The position numbers and the translations under genes were made by a program. A stretch of 64,000 nt of DNA from Margaritifera margaritifera (taxonomy: Eukaryota > Mollusca > Bivalvia > Unionida > Margaritiferidae): contig JAQPZY010001332.1 of the NCBI GenBank assembly GCA_029931535.1, positions 310,001 to 374,000 on the forward strand, written 5' to 3'. Below the pieces are notes generated by a model. That model saw only the letters and a list, made by a program, of their open reading frames with translations. It was not told the DNA's origin and did not search any database. Of the stretch, positions 11,811 to 21,742 are shown one piece after another; within the stretch, counting starts at the first letter, position 1, and each line of letters begins with the position of its first letter.

Positions 11811-12189
11811 ATAGACGAAATATGCATTTGAATACTTTATTGAGAGCAGACTAATCACATGTGGCCAATTGATGATAAGGAGAGGGGGGGGGCAAATAAT
11901 GACTGTATCGAATGATTTTTTTTTCTGAAAGTCATGATGAGATGTCCTATTACTCTGTATACAGAATGCCAGAAATGTACCCACTATGTGAAGGAAATTT
12001 TTTAAAATTATTTATTACCAAATATATATAACGAATTAACTGTTCGTTAGATTTCCCAATCAGCTAATTACATTTTAGATAAAATAATAAATAGCGTCTG
12101 TTCTTATTGCACTACGAAACAAAATTCCTTCAAATCCATTAAAAACATTTTTTAAACCCGATCACAAATTCAGCAATCAGAGATAGACT

Positions 12190-12720
12190 TATGAACCTAA
12201 ATATCAACAAATCAAAAACGAACCTGACTGTCGTAAAAAAAAGAAACAGGCAAAGAGTTAAATAATACCAAAATAAGTTGAAATGCAGTATCAAAATGTA
12301 CCAGCTACATGTCTGTTGTTGGGATCAGAATATCCATAAATTATTTGTAAAAAAACAATCCAAGGTGTGATGATCTGCGTAACTACGTTTGTCGGTACGG
12401 AGAACCAAATTGCTTTGACCTAATTCCAGGCTAAAGACAAAGGACGGAAACCATGGGTAGCAAGAAACAACGCCATATAAGATCAGAAACTACAGTATGT
12501 GTCAAAAATTATATCTTGGTAAAGTCGTGCTAGGAGAAGGAGTAAATGAAATGAGTCATGAGATTATTTTGTAGCGGGAACTGATAATAATACTAATTTC
12601 GTGTAACGGGTCAAGGAGTATTTATAATTGTCTTGAAGAATTTCATACCGGTCATAAACTGATGCCTGACTGAAACATTGACAAGATCGCATTGAAAACG
12701 TTACATTTTTTTTCATTTCA
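12190..12720. repeat. Dispersed repeat, diverged copy of 21040-21490
   Basis: By eye this stretch aligns with 21040-21490 in the same orientation: shared blocks include GTGTGAT-CTG-GTAA, TGACCTAATTCC/TGGCCTAACTCC, GGATGGAAACCATG-like and GATAAACTGATGC-like words in the same order. The second copy adjoins a Penelope-like fragment, so both may be 3' regions of that family. Confidence 0.5.
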
Positions 12721-14110
12721 CAACATTCTGTAACTAGACTGACCCAAGGTGTTACTGCTTTTCAGGCTGTCAGCCCTTATCTATGTCTCATGTCTCAACT
12801 CAGATTACACTTAACAGTACCTCATTACCTGATACTACAAAACCTCAGAGTTGACTCTGAGAGGGGGGAGCTAAAAATGGGACTTCTGTCCCACAAACCC
12901 CTCGCCAACTTGGTTCCGCCCCCATCCCCATCCCCATCCCCCAGCGATACTAAACGATATTTCTGGATCCGCCCCTGAACCTCTGCTCACACTTTATGAA
13001 CACAAACAGTCGGAAAATATATATTGAATGGCCTGGAAAAGGGGAAACACAAGGTTTAGCATCAGTTCTCAAGTCTCAAAAGTTACTGTCAGACAATAAT
13101 TTGCCTATAGCCATCCGATGCCTTAGGTTCCCCCACATACCTACCAAAATTGATTGGAGCAAATTAGTTTCCGGTACAGGTGTAAGGAAGAGAACGAAAA
13201 ATCAATGTGGCGCGCTCTGATAAGCTCAAAGTATCACACGCCTGTCTTATATATAAATGTTCTTACGTTTCAACTTAAGCAAGATGTCAAACTAGTAAAT
13301 AGCCCAAAAGCATGAAAGTGTATAGTGGAGCAGAATATAATTACCATTAATAATTGATAGCCTGATTACAATGTATACATAAAATGTATGCATTTAAACA
13401 AAAATGATTTTTTTACACTATTAATAATTGACTAAAGTATGAAATATTGAAACACAAATGCAGTAGACCCTAAGCTGGAAAGAAGAAAATTATAACACGT
13501 TCACATATGTACATGGGCATATTATATTTTCATTTACTGATACATCTTCCAAACTAACCAGCGGGAGTCTAAAACTTTTGTCACTTGGCAGACAGTACGT
13601 CATAAGTATCGATGTATTCCAGTGACTAAAAGTTCCCGGTTATTAGGATCGGCGCGTTCAAATATTTAAGCAGTATGCCACCTGTTTGATATTAAACTTA
13701 CTCAATGTCAATGTCAATAATTACTGAGGGAGGTTTTATTTGAATTTGTTAGATCAACTTACTATTTAAATTGGAAATGGGAAACCAGAGAGCATTCTCC
13801 GCAATCTCTACAACAATGTCAACTAGGTATTCCTTCTTGTCTCCTTTATGATGTTGCTCTAAGTCACTTCTCATCACTAGATATAGACATTGTGTCAATG
13901 GAACAATCTGAATTGATCTGTGTCCAAAAACGGTCTGGAAGTTGTTTCACCTTTGTAGAACGGCGCTACGAGTAATTACCTGTATTGGCATCAGTTGAGG
14001 TTGAAACCTGCACATTGTCAGGTGTTTAGTTTGTTTACCTTTCTCTTGAATTGTTCACAAGTGACAACTTTCGTAACAAAATAGCATGAGGGAGTAGGCT
14101 CATGTACATA
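12721..14110. other. No recognised gene
   Basis: Short open frames at 12790-12978 and 12996-13220 lack recognisable domains. A G/C-poor, stop-rich stretch follows to the mariner insertion. Confidence 0.4.
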
Positions 14111-15412
14111 CGAGGGGTATTTGAAAAGTTCTAAATATTTTGTTATAACTTTTTTGTTTCTGTGAACCTGGCAATAAATTTACCGCCGATTGATAGACAA
14201 AATAACGTTCTATGAAATGATCTGCAGCTGAAAATGCAGCACGCCGGTCATCTGGATATATTTGCGTGACATAACATGGGTAAATGACAGTGATGTAAAA
14301 AATGTCGAAGAAGGAAACGAATTCTGCTACTGAACAAAGACCACACTGTAAAATACGACTCTAATCAAGGCCGACTTGGATAAAGTTTACGGATGTAATT
14401 CTCTGTCATATCCTATATTATTGAGGTGGTTTAATCATTTTAAGGATGGTCACAAATCCATAGAAAATGACCCACCTTCTGGAAGACTGTTGTCTGCGAT
14501 TGGTGTGTGCGAAGTGGCTGCTTTGAAGGGGGCAATTGATGAAGATGCTCGCTACACAGTGGAAGATACTTCAGTTGTCACGTGCATTATTTCATCAGCT
14601 GTTTTCAATATATTGAAGAATCAACTGAAGCTCATAAAGAGTTGTGCAGAATGTGTCCCGCATTTGTTGACGGCTGATAAAAAAACAGACTCGGGTTGAA
14701 ATCGCCAAATAGCTTCTCGCCAAATATGAAACGAGACGTTTGAATGAGTTTGCCATGAGTGATAAAACATGGATTTACTTTTTTAAACCTGACTCAGAAG
14801 AAAAATAAAATACAATTTGGATTGGAGGAAACGAGCAGAGAAAACAAATCGCTCGGATTGTCAAGAGGCTTTTGTACGCATTATTTTTCGATGTAAAAGG
14901 ACCAGTCATCCACGTATCTGTGCCTGATTCTGCTAGTGTAACTGGGCATATTTATGCCTCCAATGTGTTGCCAAAAGTTGTGGAACATTACCAAACCACC
15001 CGTCCACACACCGGTACCACAGGTATCCATCTGCTCCATGATACCGCACCGGATCATAAATCCGTCATCGTGACAGACTTCCTGAAGGAGCACAGCATCC
15101 AAACTTAGCCACATTCTCCTTAAAGCTCTGATATAGTTCCAAGTGATTTTTGGCTGAATTCCATTATAAAAGATTTGCTGAGGAGCAGGCGATTTGAAAG
15201 CCGCCATATGGTTGGAAGTGCAGTTTTCCAGTGTAAGAACAACATACCAAAAGGTGAATACAAAATGGCATTTAATAATTGAATAATCAGACTGAGAAAG
15301 TGTGTACAGGTCCATGAGGAGTACTTTGAGGGGATGCACTGATGTACTGTTCTGAAATAAAGAACTTTGTTGTACAGCGCAAAAATATTCAGAATGTTTC
15401 AAATACCACTCG
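14111..15412 (+). mobile_element. Mariner-family DNA transposon with both ends
   Basis: The element is 1302 bp, the usual mariner size. Left TIR starts CGAGGGGTATTTGAAA and right TIR (inverted) CGAGTGGTATTTGAAA; over 31 bp they differ at four positions. TA dinucleotides flank both ends (14109-14110 and 15413-15414), the canonical target duplication. It sits in a minus-strand coding relic (15415-16210). Confidence 0.93.
14300..15340 (+). pseudogene. Mariner transposase, inactivated
   Basis: Recognisable order of a mariner transposase. An N-terminal HTH region (14376-14500) contains RWFNHFKDGHKSIENDPPSG. The catalytic domain shows a first Asp in SDKTWIYFF (about 14758), FFDVKGPVIHVSVP (about 14884), and a second Asp in LLHDTAPDHKSVIVTDFLKE (about 15030-15090). 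The third Asp is in PSDFWL (about 15130-15150). The last part, with the C-terminal YFEGMH end, runs to about 15340. Stops and frameshifts break it at several places (for example near 14700, 14807 and 15106), so it cannot encode a working enzyme. Confidence 0.9.
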
Positions 15413-15414
15413 TA

Positions 15415-16210
15415 GACTGTCTACTATCTGTGCATAAGCACGTGTTATCAATATCAGGATGATGCAATATGGCCATATGAGGTCTTGGTATTTTATCCAT
15501 GACAAATGGGCCAGCATATCAGTTCTTGAGTTGTTGGCATATTCTGTTTCTCTCATTAAGCTGATACGCATAGCCTCTCGCTGAAATTGGTAAAACGTAA
15601 ACATTCATATTTGCAGGTCATTCACGTGAATTAATTCAGATGGCTGGATGACAAAAGTCGTCTGGATGCAAATCATATATTGGTATGCCTTCATACGAAT
15701 GACTGTGGTATAATTTAAAGCATCATTTTGAACTGTGCATGGAGAATGTTTGCTTTCACTTCCTCCCTGATATACTAGAGTAACTCTGAGTGTTTTCTGA
15801 CGCGCGGCAGATTTTCAAATTCGGCTGGTTTAGGGGCTGACAATGTGAACTTTGGTCGCTGATCATGCGACAACTAGCCTCTGAAGATGTTAACTGATTG
15901 GTTCATGGCACAGGTTATAAATTCCAATATTTGCATCCCAGCTTTTGGGAACTTTGTCCATGTAAGGAGTACGTCGTTCTGCTAATCTTCTACGCATTTG
16001 GTCCCATGCCTCTAAACAAACAACTTGATCTGGTACAGATAACATCTTGCAAATGTCTTGCATTGCTTTGGCAGTTAATTCACTTCCGTCGTGGGCATAT
16101 GCTAGCATATTAGGCAGTGTTTTTCTTTGCAATGGTAACTGCCTGCATCTGTGGTCCTGTTTGAAGTTATCTCCCCATGTAGCAGACCAAATTTGGCTAA
16201 CCTTTTGCAC
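15415..16210 (-). pseudogene. Unrecognised coding relic cut by the mariner
   Basis: An open stretch on the minus strand (16210-15890) has protein-like composition, with YAHDGSELTAKAMQDICKM and QVVCLEAWDQMRRRLAERRT, then a PKSWDANIGIY motif. Further open pieces continue to 15389 with stops between. I cannot name the family. One end is cut by the mariner insertion at 15412/14111 and the other abuts the foldback element at about 16213, so two insertions have landed in or next to it. It may be an exon of a decayed host gene or part of another mobile element. Confidence 0.4.
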
Positions 16211-16212
16211 AT

Positions 16213-16440
16213 AAGATTCTCACGTGAGATCTAACTCATGTTAGTCTCGTGTGCATTTTAACATGCAAATTAGGTAGAACTCACATGAGCAATAGAATCT
16301 AACAAAATCTGAAAATCATATGAGCAAGATTTTGCTCACGTGAGCAAGCATTTCCTCACATGAGCAAGTCTGCTCATGTGAAAATCACATGAGCAGGAAT
16401 GGTTAATGTAAGCATGAGCTTGCTCACGTGAGCAATATTG
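16213..16440 (+). repeat. Left palindrome-rich inverted end
   Basis: At least eight copies of CTCACGTGAG-like words in about 230 bp. Confidence 0.65.
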
Positions 16441-19400
16441 AAAACAAATGACTAGGATTTGATTTGTATTTGATAAATATTTCTGACAAGAATGAAAAAG
16501 AACCAAGTTCCTATAATAAAACTTATTTAGCAGCAATAAAGAGATTTTCAAAGTGATATTAAAATCTAGAAGATGAGCATATTCAAGTTCAATTATGCAT
16601 GTTTTTGTGAGGTTTCTCACATGAGAAAAAAGACGACCCATATATAAATATGTGATACTAATGATTTTCAATTATTGTAATTATTATATCGCAAGCATTC
16701 TGTAACAATAAATGATCGCAGCAAAAATGGGCAGGTGTAAAACGCTCGTTCAGTCATCAAGCAAATTAGTGTGATTATTGTGAAAGCAATGGTCTTCACG
16801 CACATGAAACCAGCTAGGTGTACTACATCCAAGCACTGATTTCATTACTGATGATAACAAAAGGTATAGGGTCTCAGGCTAGCATTGACCAGTCAGAAAA
16901 GGTTGCTTTTATTGACTCAATGAATAATCCAAAATTATACCAAACAATGTTTTAATATTGATATTGTTGTTGATAAACATTCAGTGCATTATGCACTGAC
17001 AATTGTAAACATGTAGAAGTATTTGCAAGGTGTGCAGCTGCCACCGAAATGGCAAAAATTCGATGACAAGGGAGCGTAATCATATATATGATGAACATAA
17101 GAGACTAAGAAAGTACCAGAAATGCTGGGAAAATGGACTCTAATGGCTAAAGTGTGACACAGGAGAGACTGTGTTGTTGGTGAAATACAGTTATTGTTTT
17201 GAGTTGATGTTAATGAATAATAAATGTTGAATTAGAAACTGAACTGGCTTCTGTTTGATTTTAGCCAGATCAGTGAAATTTAGACAGGATCAATGAAAAT
17301 ATTATTTTGGTGATCCTGTGGGTTAGTGAAAAAAATCTTAATTTTGAGCCATGTATCTTGTTTTACATATGCAAACTTTCTAGAACTCATTACACATACT
17401 CCAGCTTGTTTGCTGTTAATCATACAGTTTCACTGGGGACCCCTAAAATCTGAACAAATCAAAGGAAACGACGTGGGAAGGAATGAATACAAATTCATAA
17501 TTGTTTGAAACAATATTTATCATAATTGCTTAAAAGTGTATTTATCAAAGTTAAACATTATTTTGTACACTTGTGCAATATATCAGCAGTTTCTCTCATA
17601 ATATTTAAAAGTTTGTTAAAATGAAACCTCTCAATAGAGTACCATGATGTACTGATATTCTGTCCAATTTCTTTTGTAAAACACTCTGAACACAAAATAT
17701 ATTTCATTAGCTGTTACGATGTCTTTTTAAATTAAGCATACTGCATTCTTTGCAAAATTGTTGCATGCGGAGCAAATTAAGGAGACAGTGGATGTATGAT
17801 CTAGATCAAATCCAATGTATTATTAAAGAAAGATTCCAGAAAATTCAGGCTCATGCACAGAAAGGCAAGCTCTTCAGTCTAAGGAATCTCTCACAGCTCC
17901 TTTCTCAAATATGTGGTACACAGAAAGGCAAGTTCTTCAGTCAAAGGCACCTCTCACAGCCGCTTTCTTGAATATGTGGGAAATCTTCACTTTTTTCTGT
18001 ATGGGTTTAGGCACTTTTTACTTCACTTCCATATAGAAATCCATTTTGGGGAGAGGGATGTTGTCAGATGGTTAAAGGTTCCCTCTCCCCATCTGTTAAA
18101 ATCGTACACTATTAGGTGAAAAACAAGAATGTTAGCCATTTGAATTACACTGAACCACCTCTTCTAATCAAATCCTCTCAGAATAAAATCCTAAATCCTT
18201 CCCTGCTTCTTGTACGATTCAGGTACACTGAAATAGATTACATGCAGCAACATGTACTATGTAACCTGGACAACAAATGTGACTATATACCTGTTTGGCA
18301 ATGGCATTTTTTAAAAAATTCAACATTCTAAAATCACTTCACTAGTCTTAGAAACATCTGTAAGTGTTATTCATGATCATTTAGTTTGAAAACTGCAACA
18401 TCATATCTGTCAAACGTTTGGTACTTTACGTCTTTAAACACAAAAAAAGGCAATATGAAATTACTCACTTTACACCTTAAAACCTTTGAAATAGATCCAC
18501 TGCCATATTCTTTGCAAAATTAAAAGTATAAAAATTAGAAGCATACCTACATGTATACGACTTCTGAACTTGTCTCAGTTAAAGTTCAAACTTCACTGCA
18601 TGAAGACAATTGTAGAATTTGATATGCTTGAAGAAAAACAGTCCCTAACAAAAACAGAAATGAGATTAACAAGCTTATATGTAATTTATCGTCAACCATC
18701 CCAACTTCATGCTTATCCTTGATTCGTGCGCCATGTTTCTCGTGACCTCACACGCTTGTTTTGAGATCCTGACGTAATCAACTGGGTCACTAGCATTCGT
18801 TGACAGTAACAGCAAGTGCTGATTAAGACATATTTGAATACTTAATACAAATCAAATTGAAAAAACACAATGAAAATGGCAAATTTGACTCATGACATAC
18901 ACTTTGTGGCCCTGGCGTGAGTGTTAGCTATTCAAGCCAGGGCCGCTGTTCACATGTTGGTTTTCTTTACCTTTTGATTAGCGGGAAACCCAAGACAGAG
19001 ATTTTTTCGACCACAAAGGCAATGTAAAAATTTGGTCATTATAACATGCACTTCTTATAACATGTTAGAAAAAATAAATCCAATGAAAAACTATATAGTA
19101 TGAAATTTTTCATTGAAATATTTTAATATAAGGCAAAAAAAATGTATGTTTCCTATTGCACTGGTTTTAAAATTAGGGTAGGCAGTATTTTTTTTTTTTT
19201 TTTAGTTATATATAAAGCAAAAATATTTCAAGCACTTCAAAGTACTGGGCAAAACCGGCTCAATTAGATGCACAAATGTGATTTTTTTTTTAATGAAAAA
19301 AAAAATTTAAAAAAATAATTTAAAAAAAATTGTGTGGGGGTGGGGAAAAAGTGCTAGGGTCGGCAATGAGAAACAGCGACGGTCGGCCGACCGGAAACAC

Positions 19401-20424
19401 ATATTTTTTTTTTTTTTTTTGGCCTAAGGGAAAAAAATCTTTGCTATGAAATAGCATGCAAAAAAATCTTTTAAAACTTTACAGTATCTTTTAATATGAT
19501 AATTTTGTCAGACAACTTGAAGAAAAAAAAAAAAAGAAAAAATGCATCATGGTTTTTTTTTTTTTTTTTCTTTTATATTTTTGCCATCATTATTTATAAG
19601 TGTTTTATTGCAGTCGATATGCGTTTGAAAGAAATGATTTGTATTGCATATGCAAATATTAATAATATGGGGACATCATACACGATCGATTTCTAAAGTA
19701 AACATTGACCTAATTATCACATTCCAATCTTACGTGGCCTTTATTTCAGGGGCACGAACCATAGATATCATTCCTTAAATTGACAAATTTAGACACGCTC
19801 GGAAAAACGGTAGCTCGCAAAGAATTTGGAGAGTTTATAACGATGAATAAATGAAGCAGATATAGTTGAACACTTTCTATGGCGATTTCAATAGTTTCTC
19901 CCAATATTATAATATAAACGTTAAAATTAACGTTGAGGGCACGAACCATAGTACTTCGAGGATTCTAATCTCGTCACCCTATTGTCAATAACTGACAACA
20001 CTGCATCTTGATTATACTCACCATCATGATAATTCCATGATTTTAAATTATCTCCTGGTTTCTATGATCAGTTGCTGCACATGTATTGGGCATGCAATGA
20101 AATTTCCCGAACTAACGAGCTAAATTGTGACAGTTCCAACTTCAATTTTTTTAAAACGGCGCCTATTTGAAAGCGAGGCTACCATGGTAGTTGTGTGTTG
20201 TAGTACCTTCAAAAAGTTATGTGCATATTTTGCGGTCAGTAAACCAGTCTCCTGACTGTAAACAAGGGAAATAACCCGCGTCATTGTCTCGATAACGGAT
20301 TAGGTCTAAGTCGCGAAAAACCACATTTAATCTGATGTGATTTTATTTTATTATTTGATTTGGTTTTTGAAAGCAAAATTCTTGAAGCATAATTCTTTAT
20401 AGAATGCTGGCAGAATGGGATGTA
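16441..20424. other. Interior of the foldback element, no gene recognised
   Basis: AT-rich with poly-A/T tracts around 19190-19330, 19400-19420 and 19520-19570. A short inverted repeat, GGCCCTGGC (18908-18916) with GCCAGGGCC (18936-18944), could form a 9-bp stem with a 19-nt loop. Short open frames (17750-17971, 18116-18331) have no recognised domain. Confidence 0.4.
17856..17980 (+). repeat. Two-copy tandem repeat, ~60 bp unit
   Basis: Two adjacent units, each with CACAGAAAGGCAAG, TCTTCAGTC and CTCTCACAG, differ at a handful of positions. Confidence 0.75.
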
Positions 20425-20766
20425 TCTCTAACTCACATGAGAAAACCAACTGAGAACAAATCTAAAATGTGTCTGATCAGAATCGAAGTCCAAATTTCTC
20501 ACGTGAGAATTTAGAACTCCGCCTTATTTTCAAACATAGTCAGATGTAAGGGGAAAGAATATTTTCTAAGTTATACTTTCTCATGAGAACATTCAAATTC
20601 TCACGTGAGCAAAATCTGCACATGAGAAAATTGGTTAGTTTTTCAATGGCTCACAAAGATCTAACAAACTACACACATGAGCTTGCAAAATCTACCCAAT
20701 TTGCATACGTTTCTAACAAGGTTCTCATGTGCAGCTTATGAGAAGCTCATGTGAATTGGTGAGATT
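20425..20766 (-). repeat. Right palindrome-rich inverted end
   Basis: Inverted relative to 16213-16440; contains repeated CTCACGTGAG and CACATGAG words. Confidence 0.6.
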
Positions 20767-21039
20767 TTTCTGTACGGGTGGTCCTCGAGATTGTACGGTC
20801 CACTGTAAGCAACCATAGGAAGTTCTTGAAACATGCCCTTCAGACAGATTCAATATGGCTCCAATGCTTTCGAATAATCTGTTGTAATGCTATTTGAAAC
20901 AAAAATTGGTAACGGCACAATTACAAAACAGTTTCCCATCGTTTCGAGCTAATCAAACTCTTCTTCAGCGGAGGACACAATTTAAAAACAAATAATGAAA
21001 AAAAGCAAAAATGCCCCAAAACAAATAAACACAAAAGCC

Positions 21040-21490
21040 TATAGAAAATCTGGACTATTACATGCTTGAACGACAAACTAGAGTTAAATTATGGAAAGAA
21101 GAAACAATTAAACAACAACTGACAAACGGTCTTAACATGAATAAACTACATGTATATTTTGTGTTGCTGTCGGATTATCACATTTTATAACAATAAACAA
21201 AAAGGGTGTGATCTGTGTAAGTACAAAATGTTTTGGCCTAACTCCAATCTAAGGACAATGGATGGAAACCATGTGTGGCGGGAAAAAATGCCTCTAAGAC
21301 CAGATACTGTAATATGTAAAATAAATGTCATAATAATCTTAAACTGTGATATTGAACAAGAGATAATAATAACTAGTGTAAAGACTGAAGGAATGATTGC
21401 TTGGAAAAATGTTTGTCACAACATTTGCATCCTAGTGATAAACTGATGCTTGGCTGGAATTTTTAAAGGATTGCGTTGGGAAGGTTAGAC
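21040..21490. repeat. Dispersed repeat, diverged copy of 12190-12720
   Basis: Aligns by eye with 12190-12720; includes GGATGGAAACCATG and GATAAACTGATGC words in the same order. Confidence 0.5.
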
Positions 21491-21559
21491 TGTTTCATTT
21501 GAGCCAAATTGCCCATGCGTTCTCAGTTGAAGTATCCAGTATAATTCCTTACATATGTT

Positions 21560-21742
21560 CTATATCGGTACACCCCGGGTTAGACTCAGTAGTATCTCGA
21601 GGGATTTTACTGTATGAACAGCTGAGTTTGGTGAGCTGGCAGGTTTCGCATTGATTTTGTTGCGAATATGGCTTTCATGGTTATATATTCGTTTTTTAAA
21701 ATCAACGGTTTCGCCAACATATTGAATGGCACACATTTTCAA
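21560..21742 (-). pseudogene. GIY-YIG-like endonuclease fragment of a Penelope-like element
   Basis: A 60-residue open stretch starts with CAIQYVGETVDFKKRIYNHE, which fits the Penelope pattern C-x-x-x-YVGET...R-x-x-x-H in which the Tyr, Gly and later Arg form the nicking site. The C-terminal half of the domain degenerates and ends at a stop. Confidence 0.6.

Larger units (their letters stand above)
16213..20766. mobile_element. Foldback-type element with palindrome-rich long inverted ends
   Basis: The left end (about 16213-16440) and the reverse complement of the right end (about 20425-20766) share blocks in the same order: AATCTCAC-like start, ATGCAAATTRGGTAGA, and GATTTTGCTCACGTGAG. Both ends are crowded with the palindrome CTCACGTGAG and its variants CTCACATGAG/CTCATGAGA. 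Perfect CACGTG cores occur at 16221, 16337, 16425, 20500 and 20602. No transposase is recognised inside. Exact termini and target duplication are unclear. Confidence 0.5.
20925..21742 (-). mobile_element. Penelope-like element, 3' fragment
   Basis: On the minus strand a GIY-YIG-like endonuclease remnant (21742-21560) is followed by a ~500-bp non-coding part. That part ends near a GCTGAAGAAGAG...GCTCGAAACG word pair (20945-20975). The CTGAAGAAG/CGAAACG pair is, to my knowledge, typical of Penelope-like element ends. The RT part upstream is not recognisable. Confidence 0.5.

Noticed and set aside
15389..15604. 71-residue minus-strand ORF across the mariner boundary
   Set aside because: It runs across the TIR and target duplication at 15412-15414, so the last residues come from the transposon, not from a gene.
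18908..18944. Rho-independent-like terminator hairpin
   Set aside because: The 9-bp stem is real but there is no functional context; bacterial terminators do not apply here.
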